From CAYONP01 sp964405335 (lineage in GTDB: Bacteria; Armatimonadota; UBA10988), in assembly GCA_964405335.1 (NCBI GenBank), contig CAYONP010000011.1:1-64000 (forward strand): 64,000 bases of DNA, written 5' to 3'. The position numbers were made by a program, and so were the translations under genes. A model generated the notes under the pieces. It saw only the letters and a program-made list of their open reading frames with translations. It made no database searches and had not been told where the DNA came from. Of this stretch, positions 51,270-60,428 are shown one piece after another; position 1 is the stretch's first letter; each line of letters begins with the position of its first letter.

Positions 51270-51599
51270 CTGCCGAATGCACAGTCGGCGTATGTAGTTC
51301 AGCCGAAGGTGACTCGATATCTGCTGGATCTGACCAACCAGGACGGGCGCGGGAAGGCGATCTTCTGTCTCAGGCGTGGCTTCGCGCTGGAGCGCTGGGA
51401 GGAACTCGCCGAGGCGCTCGTACGCTTGGCACAGGAGCACGAGGTGGTGCGGACGATGGACAGTGATGAGGGTGTGAAGTACGTCGTGGAGGGCAGCATG
51501 ACCACGCCGGACGGCCGGATCGCGAACCTCCGGACGATCTGGATGATCGGTCACGGCGAGACCGCCCCGCGGCTGGTCACCGCGTACCCACTGGATTGA
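51261..51599 (+). CDS. DUF6883-like small protein, copy 2
   Basis: 112 aa from GTG 51261. It begins LPNAQSAYVVQPKVTRYLLD, with GRGKAIFCLRRGF and NLRTIWMIGHGETAPRLVTAYPL aligned to copy 1; overall it is clearly diverged, unlike the flanking repeats. The DUF4926-like partner starts 4 nt after its stop. Confidence 0.75.
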   Translation: MSGLPNAQSAYVVQPKVTRYLLDLTNQDGRGKAIFCLRRGFALERWEELAEALVRLAQEHEVVRTMDSDEGVKYVVEGSMTTPDGRIANLRTIWMIGHGETAPRLVTAYPLD

Positions 51600-51603
51600 G
51601 ACC

Positions 51604-51831
51604 ATGAAGATCGATGAGCTAGATCGCGTGGCGCTCGCCTGCGCCTTGCCGGAGTTCGACCTCTGCCCGGGAGATCTGGGTACGGTCGTCCACGTCTACC
51701 CCAGCGGAGAGCTGTTCGAGGTGGAGTTCGTCTCGCTGGACGGTCGGACCATAGCGGTCGAGACGCTCGGCATCGATCAAATCCGCACGGTGCAAGCCAA
51801 TGAAGTGGCAGCCGCGCGGGCCTTCGGCTGA
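51604..51831 (+). CDS. DUF4926-like small protein, copy 2
   Basis: 75 aa. LDRVALACALPEFDLCPGDLGTVVHVY and FEVEFVSLDGRTIAVETLG align closely to copy 1, followed by a short tail. It is partner to DUF6883 copy 2. Confidence 0.8.
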   Translation: MKIDELDRVALACALPEFDLCPGDLGTVVHVYPSGELFEVEFVSLDGRTIAVETLGIDQIRTVQANEVAAARAFG

Positions 51832-51859
51832 GCTCGGTCGCTGAGCCTGAGAGGTGGCG

Positions 51860-52075
51860 ATGCTCAGGGAGTTCGACAGCGTGGTGTTGACCGTGGCGAT
51901 GCCCGATGCGGGCCTGCCTGCCGGCTCGCGAGGCGCGATCTACGATCTGCGCGAAGGTGACGACTTCTACTTTGTGGAGTTCTACGACGACACCGGTGCA
52001 ACCGTCGCGGTCGAACCGGTCCGCCTGGCCGACCTCGCGCCGCGGCCGGTGTCGTTGCCCGCTCACCGCCTTTGA
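51860..52075 (+). CDS. DUF4926-like small protein, copy 3 (diverged)
   Basis: 71 aa from ATG 51860 (GAGAGG upstream). The plan is the same: FDSVVLTVAMPDAGLPAGSRGAIYDL, then FYFVEFYDDTGATVAVEPVRL. It lacks a DUF6883 partner and may be a solitary antitoxin-like or decoy copy. Its last codons lie in repeat B just before the pyrB promoter. Confidence 0.7.
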   Translation: MLREFDSVVLTVAMPDAGLPAGSRGAIYDLREGDDFYFVEFYDDTGATVAVEPVRLADLAPRPVSLPAHRL

Positions 52076-52131
52076 CGCCCACCGCTCCGACTCATTACAA
52101 TCCGCGCGACGAGCCGGAGCCGCGCATGAGC
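52066..52131 (+). repeat. Direct repeat B copy 2: authentic pyrB promoter and start
   Basis: 66 bp, one mismatch to 51160-51225. It includes the -35, -10, leader and first two codons of pyrB. Confidence 0.92.
52072..52101 (+). promoter_or_regulatory. pyrB promoter
   Basis: -35 TTGACG (52072-52077), 18-bp spacer, -10 TACAAT (52096-52101). The ATG is 25 nt downstream, so the leader is too short for attenuation control. Confidence 0.65.
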
Positions 52132-53205
52132 CTGGTGGGGCGTAGCCTGATCCGCATCGACGACCTCTCCGCCGCCGAGATCCGCTGCGTGCTCGAGCTC
52201 TCCGAGACCATGCAGCAGCGGCTCGGTAGCCGGCAGGAGCTGCTCAGCGGCCGCATTCTGGCGACTGCCTTCTTCGAGCCGTCGACCCGCACGCGGCTCT
52301 CGTTCGAGAGCGCCATGCAGCGGCTCGGCGGCGGCGTGATCGGCTTCGCCGACGCGGCCACCTCGTCGGCCGCCAAGGGCGAGACCCTGGCCGACATGGC
52401 CCGCATCATCGAAAGCTATGCCGACCTGCTGGTCATGCGCCACCCGCTCGAGGGCTCGAGCAAGGTCGCCGCCGACTACGCCAGCCGGCCGGTGATCAAC
52501 GCCGGTGATGGCGGGCACCAGCACCCGACCCAGACCTTGACCGACCTGTTCACCATCCAGCGCCAGCGCGGCAGCCTCGACGGCCTGCACATCGGCCTGT
52601 GCGGCGACCTGAAGTTCGGCCGCACGGTGCACAGCCTGCTCGCCGCGCTGCGGCATTATGACGTGCAGGTGACCTGCATCGCGCCGCCCAGCCTGCAGCT
52701 TCCCGAGCGGTACCACTCGCCCGGCCAGACCATCGGCGCCGCCGAGCGGATCGAAGAGGTGCTCGACAGCCTCGACGTGCTCTATGTAACCAGGGTCCAG
52801 CGCGAGCGGTTCGTCGACGCGGCCGAGTACGAGGCGGTGCGGGGCAGCTACCGGATCGACGCCGAGCTGATGGCCAAGTCGCCGCCCGAGATGCTGATCA
52901 TGCACCCGCTGCCGCGGGTCGACGAGATCCACTTCAGTGTCGACAGCGACCGCCGCGCCGCCTACTTCGGCCAGGCCGCCTACGGCGTGCCGGTGCGCAT
53001 GGCGCTCCTGACGCTCATCCTGGGCGCCGTGCCGAGCGACGGCGTGCCGCCGCCTGAGCCGCGCGGCGAGCTGGTCGAGGCCGAGCCGCGCTGCCCCAAC
53101 CCGGTCTGCGCCAACGCGGCCGAGGTCTATACCACGCCCGAGATGACGGTCCTCGCCGACGGCCGCCGACGGTGCGGGTACTGCAGCATGGAGCTGGCGG
53201 TCTAG
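52126..53205 (+). CDS. pyrB: Aspartate carbamoyltransferase with fused PyrI-like zinc domain
   Basis: 359 aa. The catalytic part (1-305) has the carbamoyl-phosphate motif EPSTRTRLSFE, the DGGHQHPTQ loop and MHPLPRVDEI. About 50 further residues contain CPNPVC (Cx4C) and CGYC (CxxC), which match the zinc-binding C-terminal domain of the regulatory subunit PyrI (CPNxxC...CxxC). The allosteric nucleotide-binding domain of PyrI is not present. The enzyme makes carbamoyl aspartate in pyrimidine synthesis. The fused zinc tail may hold catalytic trimers together without CTP control. Confidence 0.93.
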   Translation: MSLVGRSLIRIDDLSAAEIRCVLELSETMQQRLGSRQELLSGRILATAFFEPSTRTRLSFESAMQRLGGGVIGFADAATSSAAKGETLADMARIIESYADLLVMRHPLEGSSKVAADYASRPVINAGDGGHQHPTQTLTDLFTIQRQRGSLDGLHIGLCGDLKFGRTVHSLLAALRHYDVQVTCIAPPSLQLPERYHSPGQTIGAAERIEEVLDSLDVLYVTRVQRERFVDAAEYEAVRGSYRIDAELMAKSPPEMLIMHPLPRVDEIHFSVDSDRRAAYFGQAAYGVPVRMALLTLILGAVPSDGVPPPEPRGELVEAEPRCPNPVCANAAEVYTTPEMTVLADGRRRCGYCSMELAV

Positions 53206-53244
53206 CGGCCACGCCACCCGGAGCGCGGGCGTCCCCGCCGGCCG

Positions 53245-53349
53245 AGGTAGGGCCCGGTCGCCGAACGGGCCACGGGCGGCCCCAGGTAGGGCCCGTTCGC
53301 CGAACGGGCCGACGCCGGCCCCAGGTAGGGCCCGTTCGCCGAACGGGCC
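53245..53349. repeat. Three tandem GTAGG-type palindromic repeats
   Basis: 27-bp units at 53245-53271, 53284-53310 and 53323-53349 (39-bp period). Each begins AGGTAGGGCCC; the second and third then contain a perfect palindrome, GGCCCGTTCG-C-CGAACGGGCC. They fill the gap between convergent pyrB and fabF. Related units occur at 14589, 14648, 30041, 30088, 45548 and 45577. The remainder of 53206-53447 shows only GC-rich low-complexity sequence with repeated GCGGGCGTCCCCGCC. Confidence 0.8.
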
Positions 53350-53447
53350 ACGGCCGGCAAGTGCGGGGCGCGGGCGTCCCCGCCCGCCCGTGTCCGGCAC
53401 GCTCGTTGGCTGTCGGCCGGAGACGGCCGCGCTCCGAGATGCCGCCG

Positions 53448-54686
<1,239 letters not shown>

Positions 54687-54698
54687 CGCCCTCTCCGC

Positions 54699-54941
54699 TC
54701 AGGACCCGGAATGGCTGGTGACGTAGGCGATCACCTTGCCGACCGTGGTCAGGTTCTCGAGCTCCTCGTCGGGGATGGTCACCCCGAATTCGTCCTCGCA
54801 GACCATGCCGATCTCGACGACGTCGAGACTGTCGGCACCGAGGTCGTCCTGAATGTGGGCGTCATCGGTCACCGCGGCAAGGTCCTGGTTGAGCTTGTCG
54901 GCGATGATCCGACGGATCTGGTCCGCCGTGGCGATGGCCAT
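54699..54941 (-). CDS. Acyl carrier protein, second copy
   Basis: 80 aa four-helix carrier. The phosphopantetheine Ser is in GADSLDVVEI. It is preceded by IQDDLG; helices 2 and 3 are acidic as usual (CEDEFGVTIPDEE). It differs from the upstream ACP across most of its length, so the two are not a recent duplication. Confidence 0.94.
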   Translation of the reverse strand: MAIATADQIRRIIADKLNQDLAAVTDDAHIQDDLGADSLDVVEIGMVCEDEFGVTIPDEELENLTTVGKVIAYVTSHSGS

Positions 54942-54956
54942 GCTCCGCTCCCTCCG

Positions 54957-55196
54957 TCAGCCGGCGTGCGCCTCGACATAGGCCACGGCGTCGGCGACCC
55001 GCATCAGTTTCTCTGCATCCTCGTCTTGGATTTCGATCTGGAGCTCATCCTCGATGCGCATGATCAGCTCGACCACGTCCAGGCTGTCGGCACCCAGATC
55101 GTCGACGAACCGCGCGTCGGGAGTGACCTGGTCCTCCTCGACGTTGAGCTGCTCCACGATGATATCGCGAATCTGATCGAAGACTGCCTTCGACAC
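54957..55196 (-). CDS. Acyl carrier protein, first copy
   Basis: 79 aa from GTG 55196 (AGGAGG 6 nt upstream). The phosphopantetheine Ser is in GADSLDVVEL, with FVDDLG before it. It is the copy directly downstream of fabG, the standard position for acpP. Which of the two serves general fatty acid synthesis cannot be decided from sequence. Confidence 0.94.
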   Translation of the reverse strand: MSKAVFDQIRDIIVEQLNVEEDQVTPDARFVDDLGADSLDVVELIMRIEDELQIEIQDEDAEKLMRVADAVAYVEAHAG

Positions 55197-55211
55197 GTCC
55201 GGCCTCCTGGT

Positions 55212-55958
55212 CTAGTACATCACCATGCCGCCATCGACGCTGATCGTCTGCCCGGTCAGGTAGCCCGCCGCGTCGCTGGCCAAGAACGCCACCACGCCGC
55301 TGACATCCAGCGCCGTGCCCAGCCGACCGAGGGGAATCTGCGCAGCCAGCTTCGCCCGCTGCTCTTCGCCCAACTGGTCGGTCATCCCTTCGTCGATGAA
55401 CCCCGGCGCCACCGCGTTGACCGTGATGCCCCGGCTGCCCACCTCGCGCGCCAACGCCTTGGTCAGGCCGATCAGACCAGCCTTCGAGGCGGCGTAGTTC
55501 ACCTGGCCCGCGTTGCCCAGCCGGCCCACCACCGACGTGATGTTGATCAGCCGACCCGAACGCTGCCGCACCATCGGCCGCAACGCCGCGCGGAGCAGCC
55601 GGAACGGGCCGCTCAGGTTGACCGCCAGCACCTCGTTCCACTGCTCGTCGGTCATCCGCGCCAACAGGTTGTCGCGCGTGATGCCCGCGTTGTTGACCAC
55701 GATATCCAGCCGGCCGAAGGTCTCGAGTGCCGCCTGCACGCACGACTCGGCCACCGCCGGCTCCGACACGTCGCCAACCGCGCCGGTCGCCTCGACACCC
55801 GCCGCCCGCACCGCCGCGACAATCTCGGCGTTGCGCTCGGGATTGACGTTGTTGAGCACCAGCCCGGCGCCGCACTCGGCCAGCGTCAGCGCAATCTGGC
55901 GGCCAATCCCACGGCCCGCCCCGGTGACAATCGCCGCCCGGCCGGTCAAGTCAAACAC
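55212..55958 (-). CDS. fabG: 3-oxoacyl-ACP reductase
   Basis: 248 aa from GTG 55958 (FDLTGRAAIVTG start, GAGGTG upstream); GTG 55970 would add four residues. SDR motifs: VTGAGRGIGRQIA (NADPH binding), NNAG, catalytic Ser in ITSVVG and YAASK. The C-terminus SVDGGMVMY is typical. It reduces 3-ketoacyl-ACP. Its first codons overlap fabD by 8 nt. Confidence 0.96.
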   Translation of the reverse strand: MFDLTGRAAIVTGAGRGIGRQIALTLAECGAGLVLNNVNPERNAEIVAAVRAAGVEATGAVGDVSEPAVAESCVQAALETFGRLDIVVNNAGITRDNLLARMTDEQWNEVLAVNLSGPFRLLRAALRPMVRQRSGRLINITSVVGRLGNAGQVNYAASKAGLIGLTKALAREVGSRGITVNAVAPGFIDEGMTDQLGEEQRAKLAAQIPLGRLGTALDVSGVVAFLASDAAGYLTGQTISVDGGMVMY

Positions 55959-56883
55959 CGGACACCTCACTGGTCAAGAACCGATCCAGCGCCGCCGCCG
56001 ACTCACCGTCGCCGACGCTGTGGCACGGCGTCGCCGGTGCGATCCGCTTGCCCAGCCCGGCAAGCACCCGGCCCGGGCCGAGTTCGATGAACCGCCGCAC
56101 GCCGGCGCCGACCATCGCCTCGACCGAGGCGGTCCAGCGCACCGGCCCGGTGATCTGCCGCGCCAAGTTGTCGCGCAGCACGGCGCCCCGCCGCTCCGGC
56201 GCGGCGGTGACGTTCGGCACCACCGGCACCGCCGCGTCGGCAAACTCGACTGCCGCCAGCTCGGCGGCCATCAGCTCGGCCGCCGGCCGCATCGCCGGCG
56301 AGTGGAATGCTCCGCTGACGTTCAGCACGGTCACCCGCGCACCGGCCGCGCGCGCCGCCTCGGCCAGCGCCTCGACCCCGCCGGGCGTGCCCGAGACGAC
56401 CACCTGCCCAGGCGCATTGTAGTTGGCCGGCTGCACGCCGTCGATGCCTGCGCAGAGCGCCTCGACCGACTCGTCGTCGAGCCGCATGACCGCCGCCATG
56501 GCGCCCGGCGAGGCGGCCGCCGCGTCGCGCATCCACTCGCCGCGGCGGCGGACCAGGCGCAGCGCGGTGGGGTAATCGAACACGCCGGCAACCAGCAGCG
56601 CGGTGTACTCGCCGAGCGAGTGGCCGGCCAGCAGCGCCGGCGCCGGCAGGCGGTCGCGCACCGCCAGCCAGGCGGCGTAGCCGCAGGCCAGCAGCGCCGG
56701 CTGGGCGATTTCGGTCGGCCGCAGGTCGACGTCGCTGCCGGTGAAGCAGAGCTCGGAGAGGGCGAAGCCTAGCGCCTCGTCGGCCAGCTCGAGGGCCCGG
56801 CGCGCGGCGGGCGACGCGGCGGCCAGAGCGACGCCCATGCCGGGTTGCTGAGAGCCTTGGCCGGGGAAGAGCAGGGCAATCAC
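55951..56883 (-). CDS. fabD: Malonyl-CoA:ACP transacylase
   Basis: 310 aa from GTG 56883, overlapping the fabH stop (GTGA); GTG 56895 is a less likely alternative. FPGQGSQ at the N-terminus, catalytic Ser in GHSLGEYTAL, Arg in VRRRGEWM and His in GAFHSPAM. It loads malonyl groups on ACP. Confidence 0.96.
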   Translation of the reverse strand: MIALLFPGQGSQQPGMGVALAAASPAARRALELADEALGFALSELCFTGSDVDLRPTEIAQPALLACGYAAWLAVRDRLPAPALLAGHSLGEYTALLVAGVFDYPTALRLVRRRGEWMRDAAAASPGAMAAVMRLDDESVEALCAGIDGVQPANYNAPGQVVVSGTPGGVEALAEAARAAGARVTVLNVSGAFHSPAMRPAAELMAAELAAVEFADAAVPVVPNVTAAPERRGAVLRDNLARQITGPVRWTASVEAMVGAGVRRFIELGPGRVLAGLGKRIAPATPCHSVGDGESAAALDRFLTSEVSGV

Positions 56884-57851
56884 GAGGCCGACCACCGGAC
56901 CACCGCGGCGCCCCAGGTCAGCCCGGCGCCGAAGCCGACCATCAAGATTCGGTCGCCGGCCCGGAACTTGCCCGCGTCGGCGGCCTCGGCGATGGCCAGA
57001 GGGATCGACGCGGCCGAGGTGTTGCCGTACCGGTCGACGTTGATCACCACCCGCTCGCGTGGGATGCTGAACCGCTCGGCGGCGGCCTCGATGATCCGGA
57101 TGTTGGCCTGGTGCGGCACCAGCCAGTCGATGTCGCTCGGCTCGAGCCCGGCCGAGGCCAGGGCCCGCTCGCAGGCCTCGGCCTGGATGCGCACCGCGAA
57201 GCGGAAGACTTGCCGCCCGTCCATGGTCAGCAGGCTGCGCTCGGCGCGACCGTCGACCGGCGCGCCGGCGTGGAGCAACATGCCGCCCGAGCCATCGCTG
57301 CCCAGGTGGCTGCCGAGCAGCCCGTAGCCATCGGGCACACGTTGCAGCACCGAGGCGCCGGCGCCGTCGCCAAACAGCACGCAGGTCGAGCGGTCGGTCC
57401 AGTCAAGCAGCTTGCTCAGCGCATCGGCGCCGACCACCAGGACGCATCCGGCGCGGCCGGTCTCGATCATCATCGCGCCTTGGACCAGGGCGTAGATGTA
57501 GCCGCTGCAGGCGGCGCCGAGGTCGAACGCCGCCGCGTTGGTGCAGCCGAGTTTGTGCTGCACCAAACAGGCGGCATTCGGGAACGCCATGTCGCCGCTG
57601 ACCGTGGCGACAATCACCGTGTCGACCGCCTCGGGCGCCACGCCGGCCCGGACCAGCGCGCGCCGCGCGGCGGTGGTGGCCAGGTCGCTGGTCTCCTTGC
57701 CGTTGGCCAGCACGCGCCGCTCGCGGATCCCCGTGCGGGTGCGGATCCACTCGTCCGAGGTATCGACCAGGCTGGCCAACTGGTCGTTGGTCAGCCGTGT
57801 CTCGGGTACGGCCAGGCCCCAGCCGGTGATGCCCGCTGCCGGGAACGCCAT
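56880..57851 (-). CDS. fabH: 3-oxoacyl-ACP synthase III
   Basis: 323 aa. Catalytic triad: Cys in DLGAACSGYIYAL, His in VPHQANIRI and Asn in YGNTSAASIPL. It condenses an acyl-CoA primer with malonyl-ACP to start each chain; start-unit preference is not predictable by eye. It starts 3 nt after plsX. Confidence 0.96.
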   Translation of the reverse strand: MAFPAAGITGWGLAVPETRLTNDQLASLVDTSDEWIRTRTGIRERRVLANGKETSDLATTAARRALVRAGVAPEAVDTVIVATVSGDMAFPNAACLVQHKLGCTNAAAFDLGAACSGYIYALVQGAMMIETGRAGCVLVVGADALSKLLDWTDRSTCVLFGDGAGASVLQRVPDGYGLLGSHLGSDGSGGMLLHAGAPVDGRAERSLLTMDGRQVFRFAVRIQAEACERALASAGLEPSDIDWLVPHQANIRIIEAAAERFSIPRERVVINVDRYGNTSAASIPLAIAEAADAGKFRAGDRILMVGFGAGLTWGAAVVRWSAS

Positions 57852-57854
57852 GGG

Positions 57855-58880
57855 TTACCTTTCCTCGAGCACCGGCTCGGCCGGCCGCGCCGGTTGGCCG
57901 TCAGCAAAGCGGGCGGCCAGCCGCTCGACCAAGTCGTGCCGGATGCCCTCGCGCGCGCGGCGGATGGCGCTGAACACCGCCCGCGACGAGGACCGACCGT
58001 GCCCGATGACGACCAGGCCCTTGACCCCGAGCAGGAACGCCCCGCCGTATTCGGCGTAGTCGACGGTCTCCTTCAGCCGGCGGAAGCCGGGCAGGCAGAG
58101 CCAGGCGCCCAGCTTGGTCCGCCAGCTCTGCTGCAGCGCCTGTCGCGTCAGCGAGACGAAGAACTCCGCCGCGCCCTCGGCCACCTTGAGCACCAGGTTG
58201 CCGGAGAAGCCGTCGCAGGCGATCACGTCGACCACGCCGCGGAAGGTGTCCTTGCCCTCGATGTTGCCGACGAAGTTAAGGTCCGACTCCTCGAACAGGC
58301 TGAACGTCGCCTTCGACTGCGCGTTGCCCTTCGACGACTCCTCGCCGATGTTGATCAGCCCGATGCGCGGCGCGAGGATGCCCTCGACCTCTTCGGCATA
58401 GACCGCGCCCATGATGCCGAACTGGTGGATCCAACGCGGCTTGCTGTCGACCGACGCGCCGGCGTCACAGATCACCACCCGGCCCGCCGAACTGGGCATG
58501 ACCGCCGCGATGCAGGGCCGGTCGACGCCCTCGATGCGGCCGATGACGAACGTCGCGGCGGTCGACAGCGCGCCGGTGTTGCCGGCCGAGAAGACGGCCT
58601 GGGCGTGGCCCTCGGCGACCAGCCGGCAGCCGACCACCAGCGAGCTGTCACGCTTGCGGCGGACGGCTCGGGCGGGGTCCTCGTCCATACCGATCCGCTC
58701 GGTGGCGGGGACGATGTCGAGGTTGGTCGGACGACTCGCGCCGAGCAGCGGCGCGATGGCGGCGGCGTCGCCGACGAGGGCGAGTTCGGTGTCGGGAAAG
58801 GCGGCGGCGGCGGCCAGGCAGCCGGCGACGATTTCGGCCGGTGCATGGTCGCCGCCCATCGCGTCGATGGCGATGCGCAT
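57855..58880 (-). CDS. plsX: Phosphate acyltransferase PlsX
   Basis: 341 aa. MRIAIDAMGGDHAPAEIV at the N-terminus, GNTGA, VICDAGASVD, NIGEESSKGN and CDGFSGNLVLK are signature motifs. It makes acyl-phosphate from acyl-ACP for phospholipid synthesis. The standard rpmF-plsX-fabH order is kept. Confidence 0.97.
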   Translation of the reverse strand: MRIAIDAMGGDHAPAEIVAGCLAAAAAFPDTELALVGDAAAIAPLLGASRPTNLDIVPATERIGMDEDPARAVRRKRDSSLVVGCRLVAEGHAQAVFSAGNTGALSTAATFVIGRIEGVDRPCIAAVMPSSAGRVVICDAGASVDSKPRWIHQFGIMGAVYAEEVEGILAPRIGLINIGEESSKGNAQSKATFSLFEESDLNFVGNIEGKDTFRGVVDVIACDGFSGNLVLKVAEGAAEFFVSLTRQALQQSWRTKLGAWLCLPGFRRLKETVDYAEYGGAFLLGVKGLVVIGHGRSSSRAVFSAIRRAREGIRHDLVERLAARFADGQPARPAEPVLEER

Positions 58881-58892
58881 CGGCGCCTCCGC

Positions 58893-59084
58893 TCAGGCGT
58901 TCGGCTGGAGGCGGGCTTCGGTCACCTGGCGGCCGCGGTAATGGCCGCAGTAGGGGCAGACCACATGCGGCCGGTGGGGCTCGCCACAGTGCGCGCAGCG
59001 GATCAGCTTGACCGCCTCAATCTTCCAGTGCGCAAAACGCTTACGGCCGCGCGCCTTGCTGACCCGTCGCTTCGGAACCGCCAT
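58893..59084 (-). CDS. rpmF: 50S ribosomal protein L32
   Basis: 63 aa. MAVPKRRVSKARGRKR followed by a zinc ribbon (CAHCGEPHRPHVVCPYCGHYRGR, four Cys retained). It has the usual position downstream of the DUF177 gene and upstream of plsX. Its first 44 nt overlap the end of the DUF177 frame. Confidence 0.97.
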   Translation of the reverse strand: MAVPKRRVSKARGRKRFAHWKIEAVKLIRCAHCGEPHRPHVVCPYCGHYRGRQVTEARLQPNA

Positions 59085-59583
59085 CTGTCACCTCCGGCTC
59101 GAACAGCCCCGCCAGCGGGGCCAGACGCGGGTCCAGCCCGCGGTCGCTCGCCGTGACCGGCGCCGGCTCGACGCGTGCCGGGCAGCCCGGCCCACACAGC
59201 GCGCGCGTCGGCAGCGCCAGCAGCACCGCCTGGCGGGCAACCTCGGTCAGGTCCCAGCGCCCTTCGGGCGCGGTCCGCCAAGCCTCGGCATCGTCGTCGA
59301 ACACGGCCGAATCACTGGCCAGCGTGCCGTCGATCAGGCAGACGTCACGAACTTCGACCGTCACCATCTCGAGGAAGACGCCCAGGCAGAGGTCGCACCG
59401 CCGCGGCACCGTCCCGCTCAGCTCGCCCTCGACCAGCGCGCGGTCGGGCGCCAGGCGTAGCGCCAGCTCGCCGCTGAGCCGACCGGACCACGAGCCGTCG
59501 CCCTCCAGGTCGACCAGCTCCTCGAACCAAGCCGTCCAAGCAGCGCGTTCGCGGCACAGGGCCTCGTCACAGACGAGGATCAC
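59041..59583 (-). CDS. DUF177 (YceD-like) protein
   Basis: 180 aa from GTG 59583 (GGAG 6 nt upstream). The middle has CDLCLGVF and the later LPTRALCGPGCP Cys pair typical of DUF177, implicated in 23S rRNA accumulation in bacteria and plastids. The long C-terminal tail overlaps rpmF by 44 nt, longer than usual, suggesting coupled translation. Confidence 0.87.
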   Translation of the reverse strand: MILVCDEALCRERAAWTAWFEELVDLEGDGSWSGRLSGELALRLAPDRALVEGELSGTVPRRCDLCLGVFLEMVTVEVRDVCLIDGTLASDSAVFDDDAEAWRTAPEGRWDLTEVARQAVLLALPTRALCGPGCPARVEPAPVTASDRGLDPRLAPLAGLFEPEVTDGGSEATGQQGARP

Positions 59584-59613
59584 AGGTCTCTCCCATACCG
59601 CTTCAAACGGCGC

Positions 59614-59642
59614 AGTATAGCACGCGGGCCCCACCCCGACAA
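59614..59642 (-). promoter_or_regulatory. Promoter of the DUF177-rpmF-fatty-acid operon
   Basis: Minus strand: -35 TTGTCG (59637-59642), 17-bp spacer, -10 TATACT (59614-59619) preceded by TGC. The same hexamers are used at the CBS operon (-35) and ABC ATPase (-10). Confidence 0.55.
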
Positions 59643-59690
59643 GGACCGGTGAGCCGCGCCGCACGCGGACGCCACCCGGTTCGGCGGCTG

Positions 59691-59719
59691 TTGACACGGC
59701 GCGGTGGGCAGCGCACACT
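59691..59719 (+). promoter_or_regulatory. Possible promoter of CHRD PEP-CTERM gene
   Basis: TTGACA (59691-59696, perfect), 17-bp spacer, weak -10 CACACT (59714-59719). Leader of about 100 nt. Confidence 0.35.
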
Positions 59720-59826
59720 GCCCGTAGCCGGCTGGGACCGTGGTGGGTCGCAGCCGGCTCGCCTGGGGGCGCCGGTCGGCGTGGTGGGGAGGGCCACGAT
59801 CAATCATCTGGACCGGAGATACTGCC

Positions 59827-60411
59827 ATGAATCGCCTGTTCATCCTACTCGTCGCCGCCTCGCTGCTGGCCTGTACCGGGCCGGCGCGCGCCAGCGCCTT
59901 GGTCTATCTCGCCAACCTCGACGGGCCGAGCGAGGCGCCGCCGAACGCCTCGCCGGGCACCGGCACGGCCCGCGTCGATTACGACAGCGTGACCCACATG
60001 ATGCGCTTTCGGGCCACCTTCGCCGACCTGATCGGCCCGACTACCGTGTCACACATCCACGCGCCGACGGCGGTCCCGTTCACCGGCACCGCCGGCGTCG
60101 CCACGCCGGTGCCGACGTTCCCCGGCTTCCCCGCCGGCGTCACCGCCGGTTCGTACGACGCAACGCTCGACCTGACCCTCGCCGCGTCGTGGAACCCGGC
60201 CTTCGTCACCGCTCACGGCGGCACGCCGGCCGGCGCGGAGGCCGCCTTTCTGACCTACCTGGCCGGTGGCAACGCCTACTGGAACATCCACTCGACGGTC
60301 TTCCCCGGCGGTGAAATCCGCGGCTTCATGGTCGCCGGCGTGCCCGAGCCGTCGACCTTGGCGCTGCTCGGCCTCGGCGCCGTCGGACTGCTCCGCCGCC
60401 GGCGGCGCTAG
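59827..60411 (+). CDS. CHRD-domain PEP-CTERM protein
   Basis: 194 aa; ATG with CGGAGAT upstream. The signal peptide is MNRLFILLVAASLLACTGPARA. A CHRD domain (beta sandwich) has YLANLDGPSEAPPNASPGTG, SHIHAP and a late YWNIHSTVFPGGEIRG, where the HIH and NIH His pairs are family marks. PEP-CTERM tail: VPEPSTLALLGLG, hydrophobic, then RRRRR. It is not homologous to the quadruplet but would use the same exosortase. CHRD domains are of unknown function. Confidence 0.92.
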   Translation: MNRLFILLVAASLLACTGPARASALVYLANLDGPSEAPPNASPGTGTARVDYDSVTHMMRFRATFADLIGPTTVSHIHAPTAVPFTGTAGVATPVPTFPGFPAGVTAGSYDATLDLTLAASWNPAFVTAHGGTPAGAEAAFLTYLAGGNAYWNIHSTVFPGGEIRGFMVAGVPEPSTLALLGLGAVGLLRRRRR

Positions 60412-60428
60412 ACCGCTCGGCAGCATCG

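Noticed and set aside
53245..53349. CRISPR array
   Set aside because: Only three units with 12-13-nt spacers that are themselves low-complexity; units are palindromic and dispersed copies occur elsewhere; no cas genes.
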